From Pseudomonas resinovorans NBRC 106553 (lineage in GTDB: Bacteria; Pseudomonadota; Gammaproteobacteria; Pseudomonadales; Pseudomonadaceae): DNA of 64,000 bases. The stretch spans positions 4,960,001-5,024,000 of the forward strand of contig NC_021499.1 in assembly GCF_000412695.1 (NCBI RefSeq), written 5' to 3'. Below the pieces are notes generated by a model. The model saw only the letters and a list, made by a program, of their open reading frames with translations. It made no database searches and was not told the DNA's origin. The position numbers and the translations under genes were made by a program. Below are positions 19,191 through 36,868 of the stretch, in pieces. The stretch's first letter is position 1. Each line of letters opens with the position of its first letter.

Positions 19191-19471
19191 TCGGCGATCT
19201 GGTAGAGGGTTTCGCCCTCTTTGACCATGCCCAGCTCGTGGCGGGCACGTTCCTCGACGGTTTCCATACCCTTTTTCAACTCCAGCACTTCCGCCTCGAG
19301 GATGCGGTTGCGCTCCAGCAAGCGCTCGTTCTCGCCTTTCTGATCGGCGATCTGCCCCTGCAGATCCTTGACCTGCGCCAGGCTGCCGTCGCCCACCCAG
19401 AGGCGATACTGCAGGCCAGCCAGCATCAGGATCAGGACTACGAACAACCAGTAAGTATTAGGGCGAGTCAT
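19187..19471 (-). CDS. ftsB: Cell division protein FtsB
   Basis: FtsB is a small bitopic divisome protein that forms the FtsQLB complex. The product has 94 residues with a membrane helix at about 6-21 (YWLFVVLILMLAGLQYRLWV region) followed by a periplasmic coiled coil at about 30-72 (LQGQIADQKGENERLLERN). The start at MTRPNTYW avoids running into the eno terminator. It overlaps ispD by 4 nt, the usual ftsB-ispD pair. Confidence 0.94.
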   Translation of the reverse strand: MTRPNTYWLFVVLILMLAGLQYRLWVGDGSLAQVKDLQGQIADQKGENERLLERNRILEAEVLELKKGMETVEERARHELGMVKEGETLYQIAE

Positions 19472-19493
19472 TTTGCCTGGGAGTATCCATGCG

Positions 19494-19519
19494 AAAAGGG
19501 CAGCTTGCGCTGCCCTTTT
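19494..19519 (-). terminator. eno terminator
   Basis: AAAAGGGCAGC (19494-19504) pairs perfectly with GCTGCCCTTTT (19509-19519). On the minus strand it ends in TTTT, between the eno stop and the ftsB start. Confidence 0.85.
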
Positions 19520-19574
19520 ACCATTCCTGCGCCGATCGCGTCGCTGCCGTGCGGCGGGAGACGACTGGCCAGGT

Positions 19575-19633
19575 GAAATCAGGAGAAGCTGCAAAGTTTA
19601 CATGAAGTAAAGATGCAAACAGCGCCTGATTTC
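19575..19633. repeat. Nested inverted repeat in the eno 3' region
   Basis: The outer arms GAAATCAGG (19575-19583) and CCTGATTTC (19625-19633) are perfectly complementary. Inside are GCTG/CAGC and TTTAC/GTAAA, giving a long stem-loop 22 nt after the eno stop and before the terminator. It could be a 3'-UTR structure or a processed RNA. Confidence 0.55.
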
Positions 19634-19654
19634 AACACGGTCCGCTATCGCCGA

Positions 19655-21067
<1,413 letters not shown>

Positions 21068-21086
21068 TTACCCGAGAACAGCCGGT

Positions 21087-23633
<2,547 letters not shown>

Positions 23634-23738
23634 TCAACCATGGAGCGCACTGGGCGCTGCTTCAAAAGCAACAACCGCCGACTCTGAAGGAATCAGCGGA
23701 AGCTATGTAAGACGGGAGCGTAGTCTACCGGAAAGACC

Positions 23739-25055
23739 CTACCAGCTCAAACCTTGGTCATTCGTCGGTGGCGTCCAGCGCAATCGCCAGCCACCCTCGC
23801 GCGGACCGTCCAGGCCGGGCAGGTTTGCCAGGGCACGCGGTTGGCCGTCGACGAACAGCAGCGGCAATCGGACGCGGACGAAGGCGGGCAGGCGTGCTTC
23901 GTTGAATAGCCGCTTGAGGTCCCGATGCCCCCGCCCTTCCACGTCCAGCACTTCCCCGCCCTGCCGGTAGCGGATTTCCAGGCGGCCCACCGGCGGCGCC
24001 CCCAGGGGTTCCAGCCGGCCATTGCCGGGTAGCGGCAGCGGCTGGCGCGAATCGCTCCAGGCCAGGCCGGACGCCGGGGTGGCGAGCCAGTCCCCCGACA
24101 GCCACCACAACCGTCCGTCGGCGCGCCGCAGCTCGCCCCTGGCCAGGCGCCAGATCGGCGTCGCGTCGACGGCGGCATCGCGCAAGTCCTCCCAACCCGC
24201 CCAATGGTCGCTGTCGGGCAGCGGCGTGAATGCCGACAGCCATAAACGCAGGGCGTTGCGCTGCCTGGCCGGCGACAAGGCGACCATGGGAGCGAGGTCC
24301 AGCGATGGCAACGGCAGCCAGGCGAACTCGCAGCAGCCTTGTGCGGTGTTCAGGTCGGCCTGGGCCAGCTCATCCAGAAGCAACTGCGCCTCGGCCATGT
24401 GTTCGGCGCTGCGCGCCAGGCCTTCTGCCGCCCGCGGCCAACGGGTCCGCAGGGCCGGGAAGATGTCGCGACGGAGGAAATTGCGGGCGAGGGATGTGTC
24501 GGCATTGCTCGGGTCTTCCACCCAGGAAAGACCTTGCCCACGGGCGAAGGCTTCCAGCTCGCCCCGGGACACCTGCAACAGCGGCCGGACCAGGCTGCCT
24601 CGCCCCAGTGGCCGGCTTGCCGCCATCGCCGCCAGGCCGCGCACGCCGGCGCCACGCAGCAGGCGGAACAGCAGGGTCTCGGCCTGGTCGTCGCGGTGCT
24701 GGGCGCTGAACAGGACCTCGCCGGCGCCCAGGCGACCGATGAAAGCGGAATAGCGCGCATCCCGCGCGGCCCGCTCCAGGCTGGCCCCGGCGTCGACCCT
24801 TACCCGCAAGACCTCCAACGGCACCCCCAGCCCGTCGCAGACGCCCTGGCAATGCGCCGGCCAGGCGTCGGCCGCAGCCTGGATGCCGTGGTGAACGTGA
24901 AGGGCTGAAAGTGGCGGCAGGGACTCGCGCTGGGCGAGGCGCGCCAGCAGGTGGAGCAGGACGGTGGAATCGAGCCCGCCGGAAAACCCGACACGCCAGG
25001 CCGGTGCGTTGCGCCAGGGGGCCAGGGCGGACAGCAGGTGGGACTCGAGTGACAT
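23739..25055 (-). CDS. tilS: tRNA(Ile)-lysidine synthase TilS
   Basis: TilS attaches lysine to C34 of the tRNA-Ile with CAU anticodon, changing its codon reading from AUG to AUA. The product has 438 residues. The PP-loop is VGFSGGLDSTVLLHLLARL near residue 22, and the SAQHRDDQAETLLFRLLRGAG motif follows near 117. C-terminal substrate-binding domains cover about 235-435. I chose the ATG at MSLESHLL; an upstream start at 25088 lies inside the accA terminator and is unlikely. Confidence 0.94.
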   Translation of the reverse strand: MSLESHLLSALAPWRNAPAWRVGFSGGLDSTVLLHLLARLAQRESLPPLSALHVHHGIQAAADAWPAHCQGVCDGLGVPLEVLRVRVDAGASLERAARDARYSAFIGRLGAGEVLFSAQHRDDQAETLLFRLLRGAGVRGLAAMAASRPLGRGSLVRPLLQVSRGELEAFARGQGLSWVEDPSNADTSLARNFLRRDIFPALRTRWPRAAEGLARSAEHMAEAQLLLDELAQADLNTAQGCCEFAWLPLPSLDLAPMVALSPARQRNALRLWLSAFTPLPDSDHWAGWEDLRDAAVDATPIWRLARGELRRADGRLWWLSGDWLATPASGLAWSDSRQPLPLPGNGRLEPLGAPPVGRLEIRYRQGGEVLDVEGRGHRDLKRLFNEARLPAFVRVRLPLLFVDGQPRALANLPGLDGPREGGWRLRWTPPTNDQGLSW

Positions 25056-25071
25056 GGGACGCTCAAACAGA

Positions 25072-25105
25072 AAACGGGCCCCAAGCATAAAGCCGGGGCC
25101 CGTTT
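25072..25105 (-). terminator. accA terminator
   Basis: AAACGGGCCCC (25072-25082) and GGGGCCCGTTT (25095-25105) are complementary over 11 bp with a 12-nt loop. On the minus strand the stem ends in TTTTC. It lies between the accA stop and the tilS start. Confidence 0.85.
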
Positions 25106-25124
25106 CTTGGCAGCCGGTAAGGGA

Positions 25125-26075
<951 letters not shown>

Positions 26076-26201
26076 AGGCTTCCGTCGTGCGCTTGGGGCC
26101 AGGCGGCTGGTTCTATTTGGCGCCCTACCTTAAGGGATCGGGCGCGTTCGGGTCGAGATCAAATCGAAATCAGGCCGGGCGGGCGTGCTATCACGCTCGC
26201 A

Positions 26202-29726
<3,525 letters not shown>

Positions 29727-29833
29727 GGAAGTCCTATGCAAAACACAAAAAACAACAAGGCCCGGATTGTACCGGGCCGTCGGGCAAAGCTACAGGCTTG
29801 GGATCGAGTGGTGGACAGGTGTAGCAGGCAGCC

Positions 29834-30436
29834 TCAGCGGCCGTCTTCCAGCAGCGCGCGGACCGGTCCGAAGGAGCGACGGTGGATGGGCGTCGGCCCC
29901 AGGCGGCGCAAGGCTTCCAGGTGGACCGCCGTGGGATAGCCCTTGTGTCCGGCAATGCCATAACCCGGGTACAGGGCGTCCAACTCGGCCATCTCCCGGT
30001 CACGGGCGACCTTGGCCAGGATGGACGCTGCGGCGATGGCCGGTACCTGGCTGTCGCCCTTGACCACCGGCGCACTGGGCACCTTGAGCTTGGGGCAACG
30101 ATTGCCGTCGATCAGCGCCAGCTTCGGCGTGACGCTCAAGCCTTCCACAGCGCGCTGCATGGCGAGCATGGTGGCGTGAAGGATGTTCAACTGGTCGATC
30201 TCCTCGACCTCGGCGCGGGCGATGCACCAGGCCAGGGCCTTTTCGCGAATCTCGTCGAACAGCGCATCACGGCGGGCCTCGGAGAGCTTCTTCGAGTCGT
30301 TCAGGCCAAGAATCGGCCGCGCCGGATCGAGGATCACCGCGGCCGTGACCACGGCACCGCAGAGGGGGCCACGGCCGACTTCGTCGACGCCGGCCACCAG
30401 TTCTTCCACCAGGCTGAAGTCCAGACCGAGTTGCAT
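29834..30436 (-). CDS. rnhB: Ribonuclease HII
   Basis: RNase HII removes ribonucleotides embedded in DNA and RNA-DNA hybrids. The product has 200 residues. The catalytic acidic residues are D and E in [18 protein letters not shown] (near 13-30), Asp in [10 protein letters not shown] (near 108) and Asp in [13 protein letters not shown] (near 143). Its ATG shares one nucleotide with the lpxB stop (TGATG), so translation is coupled. Confidence 0.97.
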   Translation of the reverse strand: MQLGLDFSLVEELVAGVDEVGRGPLCGAVVTAAVILDPARPILGLNDSKKLSEARRDALFDEIREKALAWCIARAEVEEIDQLNILHATMLAMQRAVEGLSVTPKLALIDGNRCPKLKVPSAPVVKGDSQVPAIAAASILAKVARDREMAELDALYPGYGIAGHKGYPTAVHLEALRRLGPTPIHRRSFGPVRALLEDGR

Positions 30437-31569
30437 CAGGGTGCTCCAATCAGTTGCAGGATTGCGTCGGCGGCCTGGCTGGAGGCGTCCTGGCGCAAGG
30501 CGCGATGAATGACGTCGAAACCGTGGGTCTGCACCTCGCCGTCGTCCAGCAGCGGTGACACCGCCTGGGCCAGGGCATCCGGGGTGGCGGCGTCCTGAAT
30601 CAACTCGGGCACCAGCAGACGCTGGGCCAGCAGGTTGGGCAGGGACACGTAGGGGCTCTTCACCAGGCGCCGGAGAATGCGATAGGTCAGCGGCGCCAGC
30701 TTGTAGGCGACCACCATCGGCCGCTTGTACAGCAGCGCCTCGAGAGTCGCGGTGCCGGAGGCGATCAGCACCGCGTCGCACGCGGCCAGGGCCTCGTGGG
30801 ACTGGCCGTCGAGCAGACGCAACGACAGGTCGCGGCCGGCCAGCATTTCCTCTACCTGCACGCGCCGCTCGGGGCTCGCGCAGGGCAGGACGAAACGGAT
30901 ACCGGGGCGAATCGAACGCAGTCGCTCGGCGGCATCGAGGAACAATGCGCCCAGCTTGCCGACTTCGCCGCCCCGGCTGCCCGGCAGCAGCGCCACGACG
31001 GGCGAGTCCTCGGGCAGATCGAGCGCGGCGCGAGCGGCCGCGCGATCGGCGTCCAGGGGAATGGCATCGGCCAGCGGATGACCGACAAAACGTACCGGCA
31101 CGCCCTTCTCTTCGTAGAAGCGCGCTTCGAAGGGGAAGAGCGTGAGCATCAGGTCGCAGCCTTCGCGGATCTTCAGCACGCGCTTCTGCCGCCAGGCCCA
31201 GACCGACGGGCTGACGTAGTGCACGGTCTTGATCCCGGCACGGCGCAGCTTGAGTTCGACGCCCAGGTTGAAATCCGGGGCATCGATACCGATGAAGACG
31301 TCGGGACGCTGCTCGATCAGGGTCTGGATCAGGCGTTTGCGGCGCGACAACAGCTCGGGCAGTCGACCCAGTACTTCCACCAGGCCCATGACCGCCAGGC
31401 GCTCCATGGGGAAATAGGAGTCCAGCCCCTGCGCCTGCATGCGCGGACCACCAACGCCGATGAACTCGATGTCGGGGTGGCGCGCCTTGAGCGCCTGCAT
31501 CAGGGTGGAACCGAGGATATCGCCGGACGCCTCGCCGGCTACCAGCGCGATGCGCAAAGGACGATTCAT
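30436..31569 (-). CDS. lpxB: Lipid-A-disaccharide synthase
   Basis: LpxB joins UDP-2,3-diacylglucosamine and lipid X to form the lipid A disaccharide at the inner face of the inner membrane. The product has 377 residues and is a GT19 enzyme. Motifs are [20 protein letters not shown] at the start, [14 protein letters not shown] near 92, and [14 protein letters not shown] near 117-130, with [13 protein letters not shown] near 192. It lies 4 bp after lpxA in the lpxD-fabZ-lpxA-lpxB cluster. Confidence 0.97.
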   Translation of the reverse strand: MNRPLRIALVAGEASGDILGSTLMQALKARHPDIEFIGVGGPRMQAQGLDSYFPMERLAVMGLVEVLGRLPELLSRRKRLIQTLIEQRPDVFIGIDAPDFNLGVELKLRRAGIKTVHYVSPSVWAWRQKRVLKIREGCDLMLTLFPFEARFYEEKGVPVRFVGHPLADAIPLDADRAAARAALDLPEDSPVVALLPGSRGGEVGKLGALFLDAAERLRSIRPGIRFVLPCASPERRVQVEEMLAGRDLSLRLLDGQSHEALAACDAVLIASGTATLEALLYKRPMVVAYKLAPLTYRILRRLVKSPYVSLPNLLAQRLLVPELIQDAATPDALAQAVSPLLDDGEVQTHGFDVIHRALRQDASSQAADAILQLIGAP

Positions 31570-31573
31570 GGTC

Positions 31574-32350
31574 TCAGCGGGTAATGCCGCGGGTCGAGGA
31601 CTGGATGGAGTCGCGGAAAACAGCCACTTCCGGGAACTGCGCGGAAGACTCGGCCAGTTCGGCCAGGGCCTGTTCCACGGTCAGACCCTGGCGGTAGACC
31701 ACCTTGTAGGCACGGCGCAGCGAGGCGATGGCCTCGGCGCTGAAACCACGACGGCGCATGCCCTCGAAGTTCATGCTGCGGGCTTCGGCCGGGTTACCGA
31801 AAACGGTGACGTAGGCCGGCACGTCCTTGCCGATTGCGGTGCCCATGCCGGAGAAGCTGTGGGCGCCGATGCGGCAGAACTGGTGCACCAGGGTATAGCC
31901 GGAGAGGATCGCCCAGTCGTCCACGTGCACATGGCCAGCCAGCGCGGTGTTGTTGACCAGGATGCAGTGGTTGGCGATCACGCTGTCGTGACCGATGTGC
32001 ACGTAGGCCATCAGCAGGTTGTGGTCGCCGATGGTGGTCTCGGCCCTGTCCTGGACGGTGCCACGGTGAATGGTCACGCCTTCGCGGATCACATTGTGGT
32101 CACCGATCACCAGCCGGGTGGCTTCACCCTTGTACTTCAGGTCGGGCGTGTCCTCACCCACCGAGGAAAACTGGTAGATGCGGTTGTGCGCGCCGATACG
32201 GGTCGGTCCCTTGATGACCACATGGGGTCCGACCACGGTCCCCTCGCCGATTTCCACATCGGGTCCAATGATCGACCAGGGGCCGACCTGAACACCATCC
32301 GCCAGCTTCGCCGACGGATCGATAATGGCGCGAGGGTCAATCAAACTCAT
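31574..32350 (-). CDS. lpxA: UDP-N-acetylglucosamine acyltransferase
   Basis: LpxA transfers an R-3-hydroxyacyl chain from ACP to the 3-OH of UDP-GlcNAc, first step of lipid A synthesis. The product has 258 residues, mostly left-handed beta-helix hexapeptide repeats ([20 protein letters not shown]). The catalytic His is in the segment [23 protein letters not shown] (near 112-135). In Pseudomonas this enzyme prefers C10 chains; the sequence alone does not settle that here. The ATG overlaps the fabZ stop by 4 nt. Confidence 0.97.
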   Translation of the reverse strand: MSLIDPRAIIDPSAKLADGVQVGPWSIIGPDVEIGEGTVVGPHVVIKGPTRIGAHNRIYQFSSVGEDTPDLKYKGEATRLVIGDHNVIREGVTIHRGTVQDRAETTIGDHNLLMAYVHIGHDSVIANHCILVNNTALAGHVHVDDWAILSGYTLVHQFCRIGAHSFSGMGTAIGKDVPAYVTVFGNPAEARSMNFEGMRRRGFSAEAIASLRRAYKVVYRQGLTVEQALAELAESSAQFPEVAVFRDSIQSSTRGITR

Positions 32351-32787
32351 AGTTTGCGTTCCGCACAGATGATCTCGGCCGAGCAGACGTCCTTGCCATC
32401 GACGCTGGCGCGGCAATCGAATTTCCAGATACCGCGTTTGACGCTGGTGAACTGTGCATCGAGGATCAGCTGGTCGCCCGGCAGTACCGGCTGGCGGAAG
32501 CGCAGCTTGTCGGAGCCGACGAAGTAGTAGAGGGTGCCGTCGGCCGGTTTCACGTCGAGCATCTTGAAGCCGAGGATGCCGGCCGCCTGGGCCATGGCTT
32601 CGATGATCAGCACGCCCGGCATGATCGGATGCTGCGGGAAGTGGCCGTTGAAGAAGGGCTCGTTGATGCTGACATTCTTGTAGGCGCGAATGCGCTTGCC
32701 TTCAATATCCAGCTCCACGACCCGATCCACCAGGAGGAAAGGGTAGCGGTGAGGCAGATATTCGCGAATCTCGTTGATGTCCATCAT
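32347..32787 (-). CDS. fabZ: 3-hydroxyacyl-ACP dehydratase FabZ
   Basis: FabZ dehydrates 3-hydroxyacyl-ACP in fatty-acid elongation, competing with LpxA and LpxD for the same substrate, which explains its place among them. The product has 146 residues with a hot-dog fold. The catalytic His is in [20 protein letters not shown] near residue 49, and the Glu in [10 protein letters not shown] near 63. The start is [17 protein letters not shown]; a second Met one codon later is equally possible. Confidence 0.97.
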   Translation of the reverse strand: MMDINEIREYLPHRYPFLLVDRVVELDIEGKRIRAYKNVSINEPFFNGHFPQHPIMPGVLIIEAMAQAAGILGFKMLDVKPADGTLYYFVGSDKLRFRQPVLPGDQLILDAQFTSVKRGIWKFDCRASVDGKDVCSAEIICAERKL

Positions 32788-32835
32788 GTTCCTGGAGCCT
32801 TTTAAGAAGATTGGGGATGCACGGCGCTGCGCGAA

Positions 32836-33894
32836 TCACGCTTCTGATGAAGCATCCCCGCCCGGGGTCACTGCCGCCAGGCGTTTTTCCAGTTGCAGCA
32901 GACGACGCGCCATGTCGTCCAACTGGCGTATACGGGCGGCACTCTTCTTCCAGTCCGCGGCAGGCTGCATCGCGGTTCCGGAGGAGTAGGCACCCGGCTC
33001 GGTGATATTGCGGGTCACCATGGTCATGCCGGTGACGAACACGTTGTCGCACACCTCGATGTGGCCGACCATGCCCACACCACCAGCGATCATGCAGTTG
33101 CGGCCGATCTTGGTACTGCCGGAAATGCCGCAGCAACCGGCCATGGCGGTGTTGTCGCCGACCTGTACGTTGTGCGCGATCATGATCTGGTTATCCAGCT
33201 TCACGCCATTGCCGATCAGGGTATCGGACAGGGCACCGCGGTCGATGGTGGTATTGGCACCCACCTCGACGTCGTCGCCCAGGGTCACACCGCCGATCTG
33301 CGCGATCTTCTGCCAGACGCCCTTCTCGTTGGCGAAACCGAAACCTTCACCACCGATCACCGCGCCGGACTGGATCACCACCCGCTTGCCGATCTTCACG
33401 TCGTGATAGAGCGTCACGCGCGGGGCCAGCCAGCCGCCTTCACCGATGACGGTGCGGGCACCGACCACGCAGTGGGCACCCAGGCTCACGCCGGCGCCGA
33501 TCTGTGCGCCGGACTCGATCACCACATAGGCGCCCACGCTGGCACTCGGATCCACCCTGGCATCGTCCGCCACCAGCGCGGTGGGATGGATACCGGGCTG
33601 CGCCTTGGGCTTGGGATCGAACAGGTGGGAGAGTTCGGCGTAGGCCAGATAGGGGTTGGCCACCACCAGCGCATCGCCGACATGACCTTCGGCGTCGGCC
33701 GCGGTCAGCAGGACGGCGGCGGCCTTGGTGTCGCCGAGGAACTTGCGGTACTGCGGATTGGCCAGGAAGCTGAGTTGACCGGGACCGGCCTCCTGCAGCG
33801 TGGCCAGGCCGCTGATGGGCGTGTCCTCGGAGCCACGCAGGGTGGCTCCGAGGCGCTCGGCCAGTTGGCCGAGGGTGAAGACCAGGGCTGCCAT
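32836..33894 (-). CDS. lpxD: UDP-3-O-(3-hydroxyacyl)glucosamine N-acyltransferase
   Basis: LpxD adds the second R-3-hydroxyacyl chain, on the amino group, in lipid A synthesis. The product has 352 residues: an N-terminal uridine-binding domain (to about 100), then hexapeptide repeats of the left-handed beta-helix and a C-terminal helix. The catalytic His is in [15 protein letters not shown] near 240. It is 2 bp from the skp-like gene upstream and 48 bp before fabZ. Confidence 0.97.
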   Translation of the reverse strand: MAALVFTLGQLAERLGATLRGSEDTPISGLATLQEAGPGQLSFLANPQYRKFLGDTKAAAVLLTAADAEGHVGDALVVANPYLAYAELSHLFDPKPKAQPGIHPTALVADDARVDPSASVGAYVVIESGAQIGAGVSLGAHCVVGARTVIGEGGWLAPRVTLYHDVKIGKRVVIQSGAVIGGEGFGFANEKGVWQKIAQIGGVTLGDDVEVGANTTIDRGALSDTLIGNGVKLDNQIMIAHNVQVGDNTAMAGCCGISGSTKIGRNCMIAGGVGMVGHIEVCDNVFVTGMTMVTRNITEPGAYSSGTAMQPAADWKKSAARIRQLDDMARRLLQLEKRLAAVTPGGDASSEA

Positions 33895-33896
33895 TA

Positions 33897-34400
33897 TCAG
33901 CGCTGCTGGTTCATGCGCTCGATGACCTGGCGGGTGATGTCGTACTGCGGCTTGACGTCCACCACAGCACCACGCTCCAGCACCAGGTCATAGCTGCCTT
34001 GCTTGAGTACTTCTTCGACCGCCTTGTCCAGCTTCGGCTTGAGCTGCTTGAGCATGTCGCGGTCGGCAACGGCCTTGGCTTCGTTCAGTTCCTTGGACTG
34101 GAACTGGAAGTCGCGGGCCTTTTGCTTGAATTCGAGCTCCAGGCGCTCACGCTCGGCCTGCTGCATTTTGTCGCCGCCCTTGACCAGGCGATCCTGGATG
34201 CGCTTGGCGTCGCTTTCCAGGGTCTTCAGCTTGTTCAGCTGGGGACCGAACTTCTTCTCGGCATCGACGGCGTATTTCTTGGCGGCGTCGGATTCCAGCA
34301 GGGCCATTTGGTAGTTCAGTACCGCGATCTTCATTTCCGCGAAGGCCGGAGTCGCCATCAAGGCAGCGGCAACCAGAACGAATTGAGTCAACTTACGCAC
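33897..34400 (-). CDS. skp: OmpH/Skp-family periplasmic chaperone
   Basis: Skp-type chaperones hold unfolded outer-membrane proteins in the periplasm on their way to the Bam complex. The product has 167 residues with a signal peptide of about 21 residues ending AFA, then a long charged coiled coil (about 40-125) that forms the trimer arms. I chose the GTG at 34400 because GGAG lies 8 nt upstream; an earlier in-frame start adds an implausible Cys-rich stretch. It sits right after bamA, the usual partner order. Confidence 0.93.
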   Translation of the reverse strand: MRKLTQFVLVAAALMATPAFAEMKIAVLNYQMALLESDAAKKYAVDAEKKFGPQLNKLKTLESDAKRIQDRLVKGGDKMQQAERERLELEFKQKARDFQFQSKELNEAKAVADRDMLKQLKPKLDKAVEEVLKQGSYDLVLERGAVVDVKPQYDITRQVIERMNQQR

Positions 34401-34442
34401 GATGCAACTCCTGCAACAAATACTGTTGTCTTGATGAAACAC

Positions 34443-36794
34443 TTAGAAGGTCTGGCCCAGGGAGAACTGGAACACCTGGGTGTCGGCATTGTCCGGCTTC
34501 TTCACCGGCATGCCCAGACTGAAGCTCAACGGGCCCAGCGCGGTGATCCAGGTCAGGCCAACACCCACGGAACTGGCCAGGTCACCCGCGTTGATACTGC
34601 TGCAGTTGGTCGCGGTGGACGAGCAGCTGGTATCGAACACGTTACCCACGTCCCAGAACAGAACGGTGCGCAGCTGACGCTGATCCTTGACGAAGGGCAG
34701 CGGGAACAGCAGTTCGACACCACCCTGGATCAACACGTTGCCACCAAAGGGTAGCGGATCCTGATCCGGATCGAGGGCGGTTCCCGGTTTGGTGCCACGG
34801 CTCGGGGTACTGCGCGGGCCGAGGCTGCTGTCTTCGAAGCCGCGCACGGAGTTGAAACCGCCCGCGAAGTAGTGCTCGTAGAACGGCAGCTCGGAGGTGG
34901 AACCGTAGCTGTCGCCGTAGCCCAGCTCGGTGTGCCAGCGCAGCGCGGTGCTCTGGCTCAGCGGGGTGAACAGCTGGCCACGGTAGTCGAGCTTGTAGAA
35001 CGACAGGTCGCTACCCGGAATGGTGGTTTCCAGCACCAGGCTCTGGGAATGGCCACGGGTGGCCAGCACGCCCTTGTTCAGGGTCGACTCGGACCAGCCG
35101 GCGGACGCCTTGAAGTTCAGGTACTTGTCGCCTTCCTGCTGGATGAAGTCGAAGATCTCGTCAACGGTGTAGAGGCCGGTGCTGATCTCGTCCTGCTGCA
35201 CGGTCAGGCCGTAGGTCAGGCGCGCGGTTTCGCTGATCGGGTAGCCGATGCTGACGCCGGCACCCAGGCTGTCCACCGCATAGCTGGACACGTCGACGTC
35301 GAGGTCGTCGTAGTCGGTGCTGCGGTAGAAGGCGTTGTAGCCCAGGCTCACGCCGTCCGGCGTCCAGTAGGGGTCGACGAAGCCGAAGTTGTAGCGGGTC
35401 TGGTACTCGGAACGGGTCAGGCCGACGCTGACCTTGTTACCGGTACCCAGGAAGTTGTTCTGGCTGATGGAGCCGCCGAGAATCAGGCCGGCGCTCTGGG
35501 CGAAGCCCACGCTGGCGGTGATGGAGCCGGACGGCTGCTCTTCCACGCTGTAGTTGACGTCGATCTGGTCGTCGGTGCCGGGCACCTGCGGGGTTTCGAC
35601 GTTGACTTCCTTGAAGAAGCCGAGGCGTTCCAGGCGGGTCTTGGACTGGTCGATCAGGTAGGTCGAGGCCCAGCCACCTTCCATCTGGCGCATTTCACGG
35701 CGCAGCACTTCGTCTTCGGTCTTGGTGTTGCCGCGGAAGTTGATGCGGTTGACGTAGGCACGCTTGCCCGGGTCCACCACGAAGGTGATGGAAACGGTGT
35801 TGTCCTCGTCATGGGTTTCCGGCACGCCGTTGACGTTGGCGAAGGTGTAGCCCTCGTTACCCAGGCGGCGGGTGATCAGCTCGGAGGTGGTGGTCATCAC
35901 CTTGCGCGAGAAGACCTGGCCCTGCTGCACCAGCAGCAGCTTCTTGATTTCTTCCTCGGGCACCTTGAGGTCGCCGGAGAGCTTCACGTCGCGGACGGTG
36001 AACTTCTCACCCTCGTCGATGTTGACGGTGATGTAGACGTGCTTCTTGTCCGGGGTGATGGATACCTGGGTGGAGGAGATATCCATGTTGATGAAGCCGC
36101 GGTCCAGGTAGAAGGAACGCAGGCGCTCGAGGTCGCCGGACAGTTTCTCGCGGGCGTACTTGTCGTCGTTCTTGAAGAAGGACAGCCAGTTGGTGGTCTT
36201 CAGTTCGAACAGGCCGATCAGCTCTTCGTCAGAGAAGACGTTGTTGCCGACGATGTTGACGTGCTGGATAGCGGCGACCGAGCCTTCGTTGATGTTGATC
36301 TTCAGCGCCACGCGGTTGCGCGGCTGCGGGATCACTTCGGCTTCGATCACGGCGGAGTAGCGACCCTGGGCCACGTACTGGCGCTGCAGTTCGTTACGCA
36401 CGCCTTCAAGGGTGGCGCGCTGGAAGATCTCGCCCTCGGACAGGCCGGACTGTTTCAGGCCCTTGAGCAGGTCTTCGGTGCTGATGGCCTTGTTGCCCTC
36501 GATCTCGATACTGGAAATCGACGGACGCTCGACTACGGTGATGACGAGAACGTCACCTTCGCGGCCCAGCTGGATATCCTGGAAGAAACCGGTCTTGAAC
36601 AGTGCGCGGGTCGCCTCGACCAGACGGCGGTCATCCGCCGAATCGCCGACGTTCAGCGGTAGAGCGCCGAATACGCTGCCAGCGGATACCCGCTGCAGGC
36701 CATTGACGCGAATGTCGGAGATGTTGAAGGACTCGGCGTGAACCTCGGCGATCATGAGTGCGGCAAGCACCGCAGGTAGCAGCAGGCGTTTCAT
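34443..36794 (-). CDS. bamA: Outer membrane protein assembly factor BamA
   Basis: BamA is the essential core of the outer-membrane beta-barrel assembly machine. The product has 783 residues. A signal peptide (to about 20, ending VHA) is followed by five POTRA domains (about 22-425), then a 16-strand barrel with the conserved loop-6 motif SVRGF near 665 and a C-terminal Phe in QFSLGQTF, the usual barrel signal. The start MKRLLLPAVLAALM is chosen because longer starts would destroy the signal peptide. It follows rseP by 74 bp. Confidence 0.97.
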   Translation of the reverse strand: MKRLLLPAVLAALMIAEVHAESFNISDIRVNGLQRVSAGSVFGALPLNVGDSADDRRLVEATRALFKTGFFQDIQLGREGDVLVITVVERPSISSIEIEGNKAISTEDLLKGLKQSGLSEGEIFQRATLEGVRNELQRQYVAQGRYSAVIEAEVIPQPRNRVALKININEGSVAAIQHVNIVGNNVFSDEELIGLFELKTTNWLSFFKNDDKYAREKLSGDLERLRSFYLDRGFINMDISSTQVSITPDKKHVYITVNIDEGEKFTVRDVKLSGDLKVPEEEIKKLLLVQQGQVFSRKVMTTTSELITRRLGNEGYTFANVNGVPETHDEDNTVSITFVVDPGKRAYVNRINFRGNTKTEDEVLRREMRQMEGGWASTYLIDQSKTRLERLGFFKEVNVETPQVPGTDDQIDVNYSVEEQPSGSITASVGFAQSAGLILGGSISQNNFLGTGNKVSVGLTRSEYQTRYNFGFVDPYWTPDGVSLGYNAFYRSTDYDDLDVDVSSYAVDSLGAGVSIGYPISETARLTYGLTVQQDEISTGLYTVDEIFDFIQQEGDKYLNFKASAGWSESTLNKGVLATRGHSQSLVLETTIPGSDLSFYKLDYRGQLFTPLSQSTALRWHTELGYGDSYGSTSELPFYEHYFAGGFNSVRGFEDSSLGPRSTPSRGTKPGTALDPDQDPLPFGGNVLIQGGVELLFPLPFVKDQRQLRTVLFWDVGNVFDTSCSSTATNCSSINAGDLASSVGVGLTWITALGPLSFSLGMPVKKPDNADTQVFQFSLGQTF

Positions 36795-36868
36795 GAAGTC
36801 CTTTTTAATTCCAACCGGTAATAAAGAATCTGCCGCACAAGGCGGCAGACTCGGCATTCAGTGACTTG

